Below are positions 7,960 to 16,388 of a stretch of DNA of 64,000 nt, in pieces. The stretch is taken from contig JAFKKV010000010.1 of assembly GCA_017304475.1 (NCBI GenBank), forward strand, positions 62,001-126,000, given 5' to 3'. The notes under the pieces were generated by a model that was not told the origin of the DNA, made no database searches, and saw only the letters and a list, made by a program, of their open reading frames with translations. Each line of letters begins with the position of its first letter. Position 1 is the first letter of the stretch. The position numbers and the translations under genes are program-made. The stretch comes from Hyphomicrobiales bacterium (lineage in GTDB: Bacteria > Pseudomonadota > Alphaproteobacteria > Rhizobiales > Phreatobacteraceae).

Positions 7960-9804
7960 ATGCGCCCAGTGTTCCAGGCCGCCGCGCAGAAGAGCGCGGC
8001 CGCGCGCGCCAAGGTCGACAAGGCGCTCGGCACCTTGCCCCAATGGGATCTGAGCGCGCTTTATGACGCGATCGATTCGCCCGCCGTGCGCCGCGACCTG
8101 GACGCCGCCGAACAGGAAGCGCTTGCCTTCGAAACCGCCTTCAAGGGGCGCCTGGAAGCCATCGCGCAAGCCGCAGGTCCGGACACCGAGCTGGCCGAGG
8201 CGGTCATCCGCTACGAGCGGCTCGAAGACCGGCTCGGGCGCCTCGCCTCCTTCGCCGGCCTCGTCTATGCCGGCGACACGACCGATCCGGTCAGGGCCAA
8301 GTTCTATGGCGACATCCAGGAGAAGATCACCGCGATCTCCTCCCATCTGCTGTTCTTCACGCTGGAGCTGAACCGGGTCGGCGACGGCCTCATCGACCGG
8401 GCCATGGCCGATCCGAAACTCGGCCATTACCGGCCCTGGATCGAGGATATCCGCAAGGACAAGCCGTTCCAGCTCGAAGACCGCATCGAGCAATTGTTCC
8501 ACGAGAAGGGCATGACCGGCCGGGCCGCCTGGAACCGGCTGTTCGACGAAACCATCGCCAGCCTGCGCTTCACCGTCGACGGCGAGGAGCTGACGCTGGA
8601 GCCGACGCTGAATTTCCTGCAGGACACCGCCGAAGCCAAACGCAAGGCGGCCTCGGACGCGTTGACCGCGACCTTCAAGGACAATCTGCGCACCTTCACG
8701 CTGATCACCAACACGCTCGCCAAGGACAAGGAAATCTCCGACCGGTGGCGCGGCTTCGAGGACGTGGCGGATTCACGCCACCTCGACAACCGGGTCGAGC
8801 GCGAGGTGGTCGATGCGCTGGTCGCCGCCGTCCGCGACGCCTATCCGAAACTGTCCCACCGCTACTACAAGCTCAAGGCACGCTGGTTCGGACGCGAAAC
8901 CCTCAACCACTGGGATCGCAACGCGCCGCTGCCCAAGATCGAAAGCCGCGCCATTCCCTGGACCGAAGCGCGCGACACCGTGCTCTCGGCCTATTCCGGC
9001 TTCTCGCCCGAGATGGCCAATATCGCCAGGCGCTTCTTCGACGAACGCTGGATCGATGCCGGCGTGCGGCCCGGCAAGGCACCCGGCGCCTTCGCCCATC
9101 CGACCGTGCCTTCGGCCCATCCCTATGTGCTGCTCAACTATCAGGGCAAGCCGCGCGACGTGATGACGCTCGCCCATGAGCTCGGCCACGGCGTGCACCA
9201 GGTGCTGGCGGCTCCCAATGGCGCGCTGATGGCGCCGACGCCGCTGACGCTCGCCGAGACCGCTTCGGTCTTCGGCGAGATGCTGACCTTCAAGGCGATC
9301 CTCGAGGCGACCAGCGACCCGGTTCAGAAGAAGGCGCTGCTGGCCTCCAAGGTCGAGGACATGATCAACACGGTCGTGCGCCAGATCGCCTTCTATTCCT
9401 ACGAGCGCAAGATCCACATCGCCCGCCGCGACGGCGAGCTGACGACCGAGGCGATCTGCGAGGCCTGGATGAGCGTGCAGGCCGAAAGCCTGGGGCCGGC
9501 GATCGCGCTGAAGCCGGGATATGAGACCTTCTGGGCCTATATCCCGCACTTCATCCACTCGCCCTTCTATGTCTATGCCTATGCCTTCGGCGACTGCCTG
9601 GTGAACTCGCTCTATGCGGTCTACGAGGGCGCCGACAAAGGGTTCTCGCAGCGCTATCTCGCCATGCTGGCGGCCGGCGGCACGAAGCACCATTCGCAGG
9701 TGCTGGCCCCCTTCGGCCTGGATGCGCGCGACCCGGCCTTCTGGCAGGGCGGGCTCAGCGTGATCGAGCGGATGATCGGCGAACTGGAGGCGATGGAAGG
9801 CTGA
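7960..9804 (+). CDS. M3 family oligoendopeptidase (PepF-like)
   Basis: A cytoplasmic zinc metallopeptidase of 614 residues that degrades short peptides. The HExxH motif is HELGHG (H406, E407, H410), with a conserved Glu-rich helix after it (TLAETASVFGEM) supplying the third ligand. The N-terminal half is the mostly helical region seen in oligoendopeptidase F. ATG 7960 has a GGAG at 7947-7950; an in-frame GTG at 7933 would add nine residues and lacks such a site. The next gene overlaps its stop (TGATG), so both are co-transcribed. Confidence 0.92.
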   Translation: MRPVFQAAAQKSAAARAKVDKALGTLPQWDLSALYDAIDSPAVRRDLDAAEQEALAFETAFKGRLEAIAQAAGPDTELAEAVIRYERLEDRLGRLASFAGLVYAGDTTDPVRAKFYGDIQEKITAISSHLLFFTLELNRVGDGLIDRAMADPKLGHYRPWIEDIRKDKPFQLEDRIEQLFHEKGMTGRAAWNRLFDETIASLRFTVDGEELTLEPTLNFLQDTAEAKRKAASDALTATFKDNLRTFTLITNTLAKDKEISDRWRGFEDVADSRHLDNRVEREVVDALVAAVRDAYPKLSHRYYKLKARWFGRETLNHWDRNAPLPKIESRAIPWTEARDTVLSAYSGFSPEMANIARRFFDERWIDAGVRPGKAPGAFAHPTVPSAHPYVLLNYQGKPRDVMTLAHELGHGVHQVLAAPNGALMAPTPLTLAETASVFGEMLTFKAILEATSDPVQKKALLASKVEDMINTVVRQIAFYSYERKIHIARRDGELTTEAICEAWMSVQAESLGPAIALKPGYETFWAYIPHFIHSPFYVYAYAFGDCLVNSLYAVYEGADKGFSQRYLAMLAAGGTKHHSQVLAPFGLDARDPAFWQGGLSVIERMIGELEAMEG

Positions 9805-10235
9805 TGTCGCACCAGACCGAGATCGTCACGCTGTTCTACAAGGGGCTGTGGGACCACGCCGACAAGAGCCTGATCCCGGCCATCTTCCACGACGACTTCA
9901 CCTTTCGCGGCTCGCTCGGCCCGGTCCTGACCGGGCATGACCAGTTCGCCGGCTATGTCGATTTCGTCACTGGAGCACTCGGCAGCTATACCAGCGACAT
10001 TCTCGAACTGGTCGAACAGGACAACCGGGTCGCCGGGCGGCTGCGCTTTCACGGCTTCCACCGGGCCGAGCTGTTCGGTTTCGCGCCCACAGGCAAGCAT
10101 GTCGCCTGGCAGGGTGCGCCGTTCTTCACCTTCGAGGGTGGCAAGGTGCGCGACCTCTGGGTGCTCGGCGATATCCACGGCCTGATCGAGCAGCTGAAGG
10201 CCAACCAGGCCGCCTGGCTCCCCGGCGGCGCGTGA
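9804..10235 (+). CDS. SnoaL-like / NTF2-fold protein
   Basis: A 143-residue protein of the SnoaL-like cyclase group. These share a cone-shaped NTF2 fold and include polyketide cyclases but also many proteins of unknown role. Typical features are the N-terminal helix with FYKGLWDHAD, FHDDFTFRGSLGP and the C-terminal strand GGKVRDLWVLGD. The start ATG overlaps the stop of the peptidase gene by one base, so expression is coupled. No polyketide genes are nearby, so a small-molecule-binding or stress role is as likely as cyclase activity. Confidence 0.75.
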   Translation: MSHQTEIVTLFYKGLWDHADKSLIPAIFHDDFTFRGSLGPVLTGHDQFAGYVDFVTGALGSYTSDILELVEQDNRVAGRLRFHGFHRAELFGFAPTGKHVAWQGAPFFTFEGGKVRDLWVLGDIHGLIEQLKANQAAWLPGGA

Positions 10236-10350
10236 CGGCGCCCGGAAACATCGAACCGGACTTCCCGACACGGTCCGGCAAACCCGGGCCGATAGGACGC
10301 CTGACCAACGTCCTCTTCGAACCCCCGCCGCCACGGGAGGCGGCCAGCGC

Positions 10351-10782
10351 ATGCAACAGGTCTACCGCAACACCCGCTGGCGGCGCGTCCGCTTCCTTCA
10401 GATCGTCTTCTGGGCCGCGGCCGCCGGCTTTGCCTGGCTCGCCTGGTCGACGCGGGGCGGCAATGACCCCACCAACAACCACCTGGCCGCGCTGATCCTG
10501 ACGCCGATCGTCGTCGCCTGTGCGCTCGGCATGGAATTCTATCTGAGGCTCTACGTCACCGCCCTGTTCAAATCGCCGACCGAGGTCAAGGTCGAGACGC
10601 TCTCGACCATTGGCCGCAGCTCGGCCACCTACCCCTTGTCCGACATCTCCTTCGGCCGGGAGCGCCGCACCGATCCGCGCGCGACGCTGGTCGCCACCGG
10701 CTTCTATCTCGACAACAAATGGTCGTCGATGAAGGTGCTCACCCGCAAATGGGCCTATATCATCGACACGACCGAGGATTAG
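10351..10782 (+). CDS. Hypothetical protein with two membrane segments
   Basis: I do not recognise a named family. The 143-residue product has a basic N-terminus, two hydrophobic helices (about residues 15-32 and 45-65) and a C-terminal soluble part with alternating polar and apolar residues, suggesting a small beta-rich, PH-like domain. The start is an ATG with GGGAGG upstream at 10336-10341. It lies 115 bp after the SnoaL-like gene and just ahead of a palindromic repeat. Codon use matches its neighbours, which supports a real gene. Confidence 0.65.
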   Translation: MQQVYRNTRWRRVRFLQIVFWAAAAGFAWLAWSTRGGNDPTNNHLAALILTPIVVACALGMEFYLRLYVTALFKSPTEVKVETLSTIGRSSATYPLSDISFGRERRTDPRATLVATGFYLDNKWSSMKVLTRKWAYIIDTTED

Positions 10783-10816
10783 CTCGCTCGGGTGACGCGG
10801 GAAAAGCGCCGCTGAA

Positions 10817-10870
10817 TCAACCCTCTCCCAAAGGGAGAGGGTGGCGCCGTCAGGCGCCGGGTGAGGGGCG
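10817..10870 (+). repeat. Palindromic repeat, copy 1 (GGCGCC arm type)
   Basis: The unit contains a strong hairpin, ACCCTCTCCC-AAA-GGGAGAGGGT, followed by a second, GGCGCC-GTCA-GGCGCC, and ends in GGGTGAGGGG. An inverted copy lies 80 bp downstream (10951-11004), and a second such pair lies at 57996-58161. Confidence 0.85.
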
Positions 10871-10950
10871 TGGGCGTAGAGAATGATCGCTGCCTGCGAC
10901 GTACATTCGGCGTTCGAACGTCTGACGTGCCAGCCTACCCGGAGATGGAC

Positions 10951-11004
10951 GACCCCTCACCCGGCAGCTGACGCTGCCACCCTCTCCCTCTGGGAGAGGG
11001 TTGA
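10951..11004 (-). repeat. Palindromic repeat, copy 2 (GGCAGC arm type), inverted
   Basis: Read on the minus strand, this is the same element as 10817-10870, but the second hairpin is GGCAGC-GTCA-GCTGCC. Both arms differ from copy 1 in a way that keeps the pairing. The two copies could fold on each other as a long imperfect hairpin with an 80-nt loop. Confidence 0.85.
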
Positions 11005-11038
11005 TTCGTCAGCGCTTTCCTTGAAAGCCGACAACCAT

Positions 11039-11059
11039 CGTTGTACATTCTGTACAACG
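11039..11059. promoter_or_regulatory. Candidate operator of the toxin-antitoxin operon
   Basis: A perfect inverted repeat with 9-bp arms, CGTTGTACA and TGTACAACG, around a central TTC. It ends 3 bp before the GGAGG ribosome-binding site (11063-11067) of the AbrB-type antitoxin gene, a position that would overlap the promoter or the transcript start. Autoregulation by AbrB/MazE-type antitoxins through such palindromes is well known; binding here is inferred. Confidence 0.6.
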
Positions 11060-11073
11060 TGTGGAGGCGACCC

Positions 11074-11334
11074 ATGAACGAAACACCGCGCAAGGTCGAA
11101 GCCGACAGTTTCATTCTGCAGATCCGCAAGATCGGCAATTCGGTCGGCCTCATCCTGCCCAAGGAATTGCTTGCCCGCGCCAAACTCGCCGACGGCGACA
11201 AGCTTTATGTCGCCGAGATGCCCGATGGTTCGCTCCATTTGACTCCGCGCGACCCGAATTTCGCCAAGGGCATGGCCAGCGCCGAGCGGGCGATCAAGAA
11301 GTACCGCAACGCTCTCGCCGAACTCGCCAAATGA
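11074..11334 (+). CDS. AbrB/MazE/SpoVT-family antitoxin
   Basis: An 86-residue DNA-binding antitoxin. The swapped-hairpin AbrB fold is visible as ILQIRKIGNSVGLILPKELL followed by GDKLYV. The C-terminal 30 residues form the charged helix that would wrap the toxin. ATG 11074 follows GGAGG by 6 nt, and the palindrome at 11039-11059 is a likely autoregulatory site. The gene overlaps the Doc toxin gene by 4 bp (ATGA), the usual antitoxin-first layout. Doc toxins are classically paired with Phd; here the partner is of the AbrB type. Confidence 0.88.
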   Translation: MNETPRKVEADSFILQIRKIGNSVGLILPKELLARAKLADGDKLYVAEMPDGSLHLTPRDPNFAKGMASAERAIKKYRNALAELAK

Positions 11335-11729
11335 GCGAAGAAGGTTCGCGCGAACCGGTCTGGCTCACGACGGAACTGGTGATCGCAATGCACGATCGTC
11401 AGTTGCGCGAATTCGGCGGGCCGGCAGGCCTGCGTGATACCGGAAGCCTGGAATCAGCTCTCGACCGGCCCCGCAACAAATGGATGTATGAAGCCCCGGA
11501 TCTGGCCGAGCTGGCGGCGGCCTACGCCTTCGGCATCGCCCGCAATCACCCTTTCGTCGATGGCAACAAGCGCGCGGCATTGCTGGCCCTTGTCGTCTTT
11601 CTCGACCTGAACGGTATCGAATTCGACGTGCCGGAGGCCGAATTCGCCGCCATCATCCTGGCACTGGCCGCCGGCGAGGTCTCCGAGGACGGTCTGACCC
11701 GCTGGATCCGCGACAACTGGCCGGCCTGA
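11331..11729 (+). CDS. Death-on-curing (Doc) family toxin
   Basis: A 132-residue Fic-fold toxin. The motif HPFVDGNKR matches Doc (HxFx[D/N][A/G]NKR) rather than canonical Fic AMPylases (HPFxxGNGR). The lysine replaces a glycine of the anion-binding loop, and in phage P1 Doc this inverts substrate binding so the enzyme phosphorylates EF-Tu. The N-terminal LVIAMHDRQLREFGG and GLRDTGSLESAL blocks are also typical. Intact catalytic residues and full length suggest an active toxin. Translation is coupled to the antitoxin through the ATGA overlap. Confidence 0.9.
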   Translation: MSEEGSREPVWLTTELVIAMHDRQLREFGGPAGLRDTGSLESALDRPRNKWMYEAPDLAELAAAYAFGIARNHPFVDGNKRAALLALVVFLDLNGIEFDVPEAEFAAIILALAAGEVSEDGLTRWIRDNWPA

Positions 11730-11806
11730 GCCTGCCGCGTCGCCGCCCTCTCGCGGCCATCGACCGCGCGCACTATCTGTCAGCCGAGACTGGAGCCGGA
11801 GCCCGC

Positions 11807-13171
11807 ATGTCAGAACGCGACGATGAAGCCAATCGCTTGACCGGCCGCCTGTCCCGTTATGCCCGTGTCGGCGCCAATGTGTCCGGCGCGGCCGTCTCGA
11901 TCGCCGCCGCCCGGCTGTTCGGCATGGGGCTCGACCGCGAGAAGAACGCCGCCGACCTGACGCGCGCGCTCGGCGGCCTCAAGGGGCCGATCATGAAGGT
12001 CGCGCAGCTGCTGGCGACCATTCCCGAAGTTCTCCCGCCCGAATATGCCAACGAGCTGCAGAAACTGCAGTCGGAAGCCCCGCCCATGGGCCCCGCCTTC
12101 GTCAAGCGACGCATGATGGCCGAGCTCGGCGCCGACTGGGAAAAGCGCTTCGCCGGCTTCGACAAGATGCCGGCCGCCGCCGCCTCGCTCGGCCAGGTGC
12201 ACCGCGCCACCGCCCATGACGGCATGCCGCTCGCCTGCAAGCTGCAATATCCGGACATGATGTCGGCGGTCGAGGCCGACATCGCGCAGCTCGAGATCCT
12301 GTTCGCCCTGCAACGCCGCATGGATCCGGCGATCGACACCCGCGAGATCATCAAGGAGATCAGCGCGCGGGTTCGCGAGGAACTCGATTATCGCCGCGAG
12401 GCGAAACATGCCGCGCTTTATTCCAGTGTCCTGAAGGACGAGCCGCTGGTGCGTGTGCCGACAGTGCGTCCGGAACTCTCCACCGGCCGGCTGCTGACGC
12501 TGTCCTGGCTCGACGGCTCGAAAATGCTGAGCCATGTCGAGGCGCCGCTCGAAACCCGCAACCGGCTCGCCACCGCGATGTTCCGGGCCTGGTGGCATCC
12601 CTTCGCCGCCATCGGCGTGATCCATGGCGACCCGCATCTGGGCAATTACACCGTGTTCGACCGGGATGGCGAACCCGGCGGCATCAATCTCCTGGATTAT
12701 GGCTGCGTGCGCATCTTCCCGCCTCGCTTCATCGGCGCGGTGATCGATCTCTACAAGGGGCTCGAGACCGGCGACGAGGCACGCGTCGTCCATGCCTACG
12801 AGACCTGGGGCTTCAAGAACCTGCGCAAGGACCTGATCGAGGTCCTCAACCTCTGGGCGCGCTTCATCTACGGGCCGTTGCTCGACGATCGCGTCCGCTC
12901 GATCGCCGATGGCGTGGCGCCCGGCGACTATGGCCGCCGCGAGGCCTTCCAGGTGCACAAGGCTCTGAAGGAGCGCGGCCCGGTGACCATCCCGCAGGAA
13001 TTCGTGCTGATGGACCGCGCAGCGATCGGGCTCGGTGGCGTGTTCCTGCATCTCAAGGCCGAACTCAATTTCTATCGCCTCTATAACGAGGAGATCGACG
13101 ATTTCAGCCTCGAGCAGGTGGCCGCGCGGCAGGACACGGCGCTTGGCCTCGCCGGCCTGAAGGCGGCCTGA
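11807..13171 (+). CDS. ABC1/UbiB (AarF)-family atypical kinase
   Basis: A 454-residue member of the ABC1 family, whose bacterial and mitochondrial members support ubiquinone synthesis. The Ala-rich loop AAAASLGQVHRA is present, followed by the lysine in LACKLQYP, the catalytic-loop region GVIHGDPHLGNYTVF and the metal-binding LLDYGCVRIF. The N-terminal KxGQ motif reads KVAQ here (after LKGPIM), so its glycine is replaced by alanine. No TM segments are seen at the C-terminus, unlike UbiB of E. coli. It stands alone 77 bp after the toxin gene. Confidence 0.88.
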   Translation: MSERDDEANRLTGRLSRYARVGANVSGAAVSIAAARLFGMGLDREKNAADLTRALGGLKGPIMKVAQLLATIPEVLPPEYANELQKLQSEAPPMGPAFVKRRMMAELGADWEKRFAGFDKMPAAAASLGQVHRATAHDGMPLACKLQYPDMMSAVEADIAQLEILFALQRRMDPAIDTREIIKEISARVREELDYRREAKHAALYSSVLKDEPLVRVPTVRPELSTGRLLTLSWLDGSKMLSHVEAPLETRNRLATAMFRAWWHPFAAIGVIHGDPHLGNYTVFDRDGEPGGINLLDYGCVRIFPPRFIGAVIDLYKGLETGDEARVVHAYETWGFKNLRKDLIEVLNLWARFIYGPLLDDRVRSIADGVAPGDYGRREAFQVHKALKERGPVTIPQEFVLMDRAAIGLGGVFLHLKAELNFYRLYNEEIDDFSLEQVAARQDTALGLAGLKAA

Positions 13172-13194
13172 GCCGGAACCGGGAGGCGAGCACC

Positions 13195-13599
13195 ATGCGG
13201 CATCATGCCGGACCAGCGGCGGCGGCAGCCAGCTTGACCGCGGCCTATCCGCAATTGTTCACCACCGATATCGCGCGGGCCTGCGCCTTCTTCGAGCAGA
13301 AGCTGGGCTTTGCCATCAGTTTCCTCCATGGCGCCCCGCCCTTCTACGGCCAGGTGATGCGCGACGGCGTCAGGCTCAACCTGCGCCATGTCGACGTCAT
13401 GCCTTTCACCGGCGATGTCCGCGCCGCGGACCATCTTTTGTCGGCCTATGTCGAGACAAGCGACATCGATGCGCTTCATGCCGAGTACCAGGCCAGGGGC
13501 GTCGCGCTGCACCAGCCCCTCACTACTCAGGTCTGGGGGGTCCGGGATTTCGTCATATGTGATCCTGACGGCAACCTGATCCTGTTCGCGAGCCGCTGA
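13195..13599 (+). CDS. Glyoxalase / bleomycin resistance / extradiol dioxygenase superfamily protein
   Basis: A 134-residue vicinal-oxygen-chelate fold protein with two beta-alpha-beta modules: PQLFTTDIARACAFFEQKLG at the N-terminal half and VWGVRDFVICDPDGNLILFA at the end. The latter contains the usual DPDGN turn and the metal-ligand strand. Whether it binds drugs or catalyses a reaction cannot be told. ATG 13195 has GGGAGG 7 nt upstream (13182-13187). It is translationally coupled by TGATG to the DUF4031 gene. Confidence 0.8.
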   Translation: MRHHAGPAAAAASLTAAYPQLFTTDIARACAFFEQKLGFAISFLHGAPPFYGQVMRDGVRLNLRHVDVMPFTGDVRAADHLLSAYVETSDIDALHAEYQARGVALHQPLTTQVWGVRDFVICDPDGNLILFASR

Positions 13600-13901
13600 T
13601 GGCAGTCTATGTCGACGCTCCCATCTGGTCGTGGCAGGGCCTGAAATGGTGCCACCTTCTCGCCGACGACATCGATGAACTGCATCGTTTCGCCGCCTCG
13701 ATCGGCATTCACCGGCTGTGCTATCAGGGGCCGCCCAAGACCGGCGCGCCGCATTACGACCTGACCGGCTTCGAGCGCCGGAAGGCGATCGCGGCGGGGG
13801 CCAGGATCTGCTCGCGCGAGGAAATCGTCGCAGTGTTCCGGCGCGTCAGGATCAGGCGCCCGGCGTCATCCACCCCGCCGCGGGAAGCCGCCATCCCTTG
13901 A
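13599..13901 (+). CDS. DUF4031 domain-containing protein
   Basis: A 100-residue small protein beginning [20 protein letters not shown], the hallmark of DUF4031, with [11 protein letters not shown] and [13 protein letters not shown] following. The biochemical role of the family is unknown to me. It overlaps the stop of the glyoxalase-like gene by one base and ends 52 bp before ispH, so it may be transcribed into the ispH operon. Confidence 0.8.
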   Translation: MAVYVDAPIWSWQGLKWCHLLADDIDELHRFAASIGIHRLCYQGPPKTGAPHYDLTGFERRKAIAAGARICSREEIVAVFRRVRIRRPASSTPPREAAIP

Positions 13902-13953
13902 CAGGCCGGCCGATCCCCCCGAAACCGAAGCCGCATCCCTCGGAGACTTTCTC

Positions 13954-14916
13954 GTGGCCCAATTGCCGCCGCTGAAAATCCTGCTCTGTTCGCCGCGCGG
14001 CTTCTGCGCCGGCGTGGTGCGCGCCATCGACGCGGTTGAGCAGGCGCTGAGGATCTACGGCCCGCCGGTCTATGTCCGCCATGAGATCGTCCACAACCGC
14101 TTCGTCGTCGACGGCCTGAAGGCCAAGGGCGCCATCTTCGTCGAGGAGCTCGCAGAGATCCCCGACACCGACGCGCCGGTGATCTTCTCGGCCCATGGCG
14201 TGGCGAAGTCCGTGCCTGCGGAAGCCGAGAAGCGTAATTTCCTGGCGATCGACGCCACCTGCCCGCTGGTGACCAAGGTACATCGCGAGGCCGAGATCCA
14301 TTTCCGCCGTGGCCGCGAAGTGGTGCTGGTCGGCCATGCCGGGCATCCGGAAGTGGTCGGCACCATGGGGCAATTGCCGCCCGGCGCGGTCACCCTGGTC
14401 GAGACGCTCGCCCAGGCCAGGGCCTTCGCGCCGAAAGACGAGCGCGCGCTCGCCTATGTGACGCAGACGACGCTGTCGGTCGACGATACCCGCGAGATCG
14501 TCGAATTCCTCAACAGCCGTTTCCCGGCCATTGTCGGCCCGCACAAGGAAGACATCTGCTACGCCACCACCAACCGGCAGGAGGCGGTAAAGCGGGTCGC
14601 TCCCCTGGTCGAGGCGATGATCGTGGTCGGCGCGCCGAATTCATCGAATTCGCAACGCCTGCGCGAGGTTGCCGAGCGCGAGGGCTGCCGCATCTCGGAA
14701 CTGGTCCAGCGCGCCGCCGACATCGACTGGGACCGCTTCGGCGACATCGTCTCGCTCGGCATCACGGCCGGCGCCTCGGCACCGGAAGTCCTCGTCGAGG
14801 AAATCATCGAGGCTTTTGCGACCCGTTACGCCGTCCAGGTCGAGACGGTCTCGACCGCCGACGAGAGCGTCTTCTTCCCCCTGCCCCGCCAGCTCCGGCC
14901 CGACGCCGCAGCCTGA
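13954..14916 (+). CDS. ispH: 4-hydroxy-3-methylbut-2-enyl diphosphate reductase
   Basis: IspH catalyses the last step of the MEP pathway, reducing HMBPP to IPP and DMAPP with a [4Fe-4S] cluster. The three conserved cysteines are visible: C18 in [13 protein letters not shown], one in the [14 protein letters not shown] block near residue 100, and one in [10 protein letters not shown] near residue 199. The length (320 aa) is normal. The start is a GTG at 13954. The order ispH-thrB-rnhA with tight spacing is a conserved alphaproteobacterial arrangement. Confidence 0.97.
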   Translation: MAQLPPLKILLCSPRGFCAGVVRAIDAVEQALRIYGPPVYVRHEIVHNRFVVDGLKAKGAIFVEELAEIPDTDAPVIFSAHGVAKSVPAEAEKRNFLAIDATCPLVTKVHREAEIHFRRGREVVLVGHAGHPEVVGTMGQLPPGAVTLVETLAQARAFAPKDERALAYVTQTTLSVDDTREIVEFLNSRFPAIVGPHKEDICYATTNRQEAVKRVAPLVEAMIVVGAPNSSNSQRLREVAEREGCRISELVQRAADIDWDRFGDIVSLGITAGASAPEVLVEEIIEAFATRYAVQVETVSTADESVFFPLPRQLRPDAAA

Positions 14917-14929
14917 AGGTTTTCCCGCT

Positions 14930-15892
14930 ATGGCCGTCTATACCGATGTCACCGCCGAGGAATTGTCGGCGCATCTCGCGCGTTACGACATCGGCACGCT
15001 GCTGTCGTTCAAGGGCATCGCCGAAGGCGTCGAAAACTCGAACTTCCTGCTGCACACGACCAAGGCGAGCTTCATCCTGACGCTCTATGAAAAGCGGGTC
15101 GATCCGGGCGACCTGCCCTTCTTCATCGGCCTGATGGAGCATCTTGCCGGCCGCGGCCTGACCTGCCCGCAGCCGGTCAAGATGCGCGACGGCAGCGCGC
15201 TCGGCGAACTCGCCGGCCGCCCCGCCGCCATCGTCACCTTTTTGGAAGGCCTCTGGATCCGCCGCCCGCAGGTCAGCCATTGCTCGGCCGTCGGCCGGGC
15301 GCTCGCTGAACTGCACCTCGCCGGCCAGGGCTTTCCGATCCACCGGGTCAATGCCCTGTCGGTCCAGGGCTGGCGGCCGCTCTACGAGCGCGCCCGCGAG
15401 CGCGCCGACACGGTGGCACCGGGCCTGGCGGCAACCATTGCCAATGAACTCGATCATTGCGAGCCGTCCTGGCCGCGCGATCTGCCGGCCGGCGTCATCC
15501 ATGCCGATCTGTTCAACGACAATGTGTTCTTCCTGAACGACCGCCTGTCCGGGCTGATCGACTTCTATTTCGCCTGCAACGACATCCTGGCCTATGACCT
15601 CGCCATCTGCCTGAACGCCTGGTGCTTCTCGCCCGGCAACGAGTTCGATTTCGCCAAGGGTTCGGCCATGCTCGCCGCCTATGAGCAGGTGCGCCCCCTG
15701 AGCGCGGCCGAGCGCCAGGCACTGCCGCTGCTGGCGCGCGGCTCGGCGCTGCGCTTCCTGCTGACCAGGCTGGTGGACTGGCTGAACGTGCCGGCCGGCG
15801 CGGTCGTCACGCCCAAGGATCCCCTCGAATATCTGTCGAAGCTGCGCTTTCACCAGCGCGTCGTCTCAGCCACGGAATATGGCCTTTCATGA
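14930..15892 (+). CDS. thrB: Homoserine kinase (type II, choline-kinase fold)
   Basis: This 320-residue enzyme phosphorylates homoserine with ATP in threonine synthesis. It is the proteobacterial type with an aminoglycoside/choline kinase-like fold rather than the GHMP type. The N-terminal [20 protein letters not shown], the [10 protein letters not shown] block and the catalytic [11 protein letters not shown], followed by [10 protein letters not shown], are characteristic. ATG 14930 lies 13 bp after the ispH stop. Its stop overlaps the rnhA start (ATGA), so the three genes form one operon. Confidence 0.95.
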   Translation: MAVYTDVTAEELSAHLARYDIGTLLSFKGIAEGVENSNFLLHTTKASFILTLYEKRVDPGDLPFFIGLMEHLAGRGLTCPQPVKMRDGSALGELAGRPAAIVTFLEGLWIRRPQVSHCSAVGRALAELHLAGQGFPIHRVNALSVQGWRPLYERARERADTVAPGLAATIANELDHCEPSWPRDLPAGVIHADLFNDNVFFLNDRLSGLIDFYFACNDILAYDLAICLNAWCFSPGNEFDFAKGSAMLAAYEQVRPLSAAERQALPLLARGSALRFLLTRLVDWLNVPAGAVVTPKDPLEYLSKLRFHQRVVSATEYGLS

Positions 15893-16344
15893 CCAAGCGC
15901 GTTGAAATCTTCACCGACGGAGCCTGCTCGGGCAATCCCGGCCCGGGCGGCTGGGGCGCCATCCTGCGTTATGGCGACCAGGTCAAGGAACTCTCCGGCG
16001 GCGAGGCCGAGACCACCAACAACCGCATGGAACTGCTGGCCGCGATCAGCGCGCTGGAGGCGATCAACCGCCATTCGGCGATCGATCTCAATACCGACAG
16101 CCAATATGTGAAGAACGGCATCATGAGCTGGATTCATGGCTGGAAGCGCAATGGCTGGCGCACCGCCGACAAGAAACCGGTCAAAAATGCCGACCTGTGG
16201 CAGCGGCTGGACGCCGCCCGCGACCGGCACGACGTGACCTGGCACTGGGTCAAGGGCCATGCCGGCCACGACCAGAACGAACGCGCCGACGAGCTTGCGC
16301 GCGCCGGCATGGCGCCGTTCAAGAAGCGCAACGGCGCGGGCTAG
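15889..16344 (+). CDS. rnhA: Ribonuclease HI
   Basis: A 151-residue RNase HI that cleaves RNA in RNA-DNA hybrids. The carboxylate tetrad is intact: D10 in [18 protein letters not shown]48 in [11 protein letters not shown]70 in NTDSQY, and the Asp of NERADELA near 134. The basic handle with several Trp residues ([10 protein letters not shown]) is present, as in E. coli RnhA. The start overlaps the thrB stop by 4 bp. Confidence 0.97.
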   Translation: MTKRVEIFTDGACSGNPGPGGWGAILRYGDQVKELSGGEAETTNNRMELLAAISALEAINRHSAIDLNTDSQYVKNGIMSWIHGWKRNGWRTADKKPVKNADLWQRLDAARDRHDVTWHWVKGHAGHDQNERADELARAGMAPFKKRNGAG

Positions 16345-16388
16345 GGCGGCCGGCGATATTCGACCACAGAGCGGAGGCGGGAAGCATC

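Noticed and set aside
10817..11004. Repeat pair as a CRISPR remnant or as intrinsic terminators
   Set aside because: Only two copies in inverted orientation, and the stems lack T runs; a dispersed palindromic element fits better.
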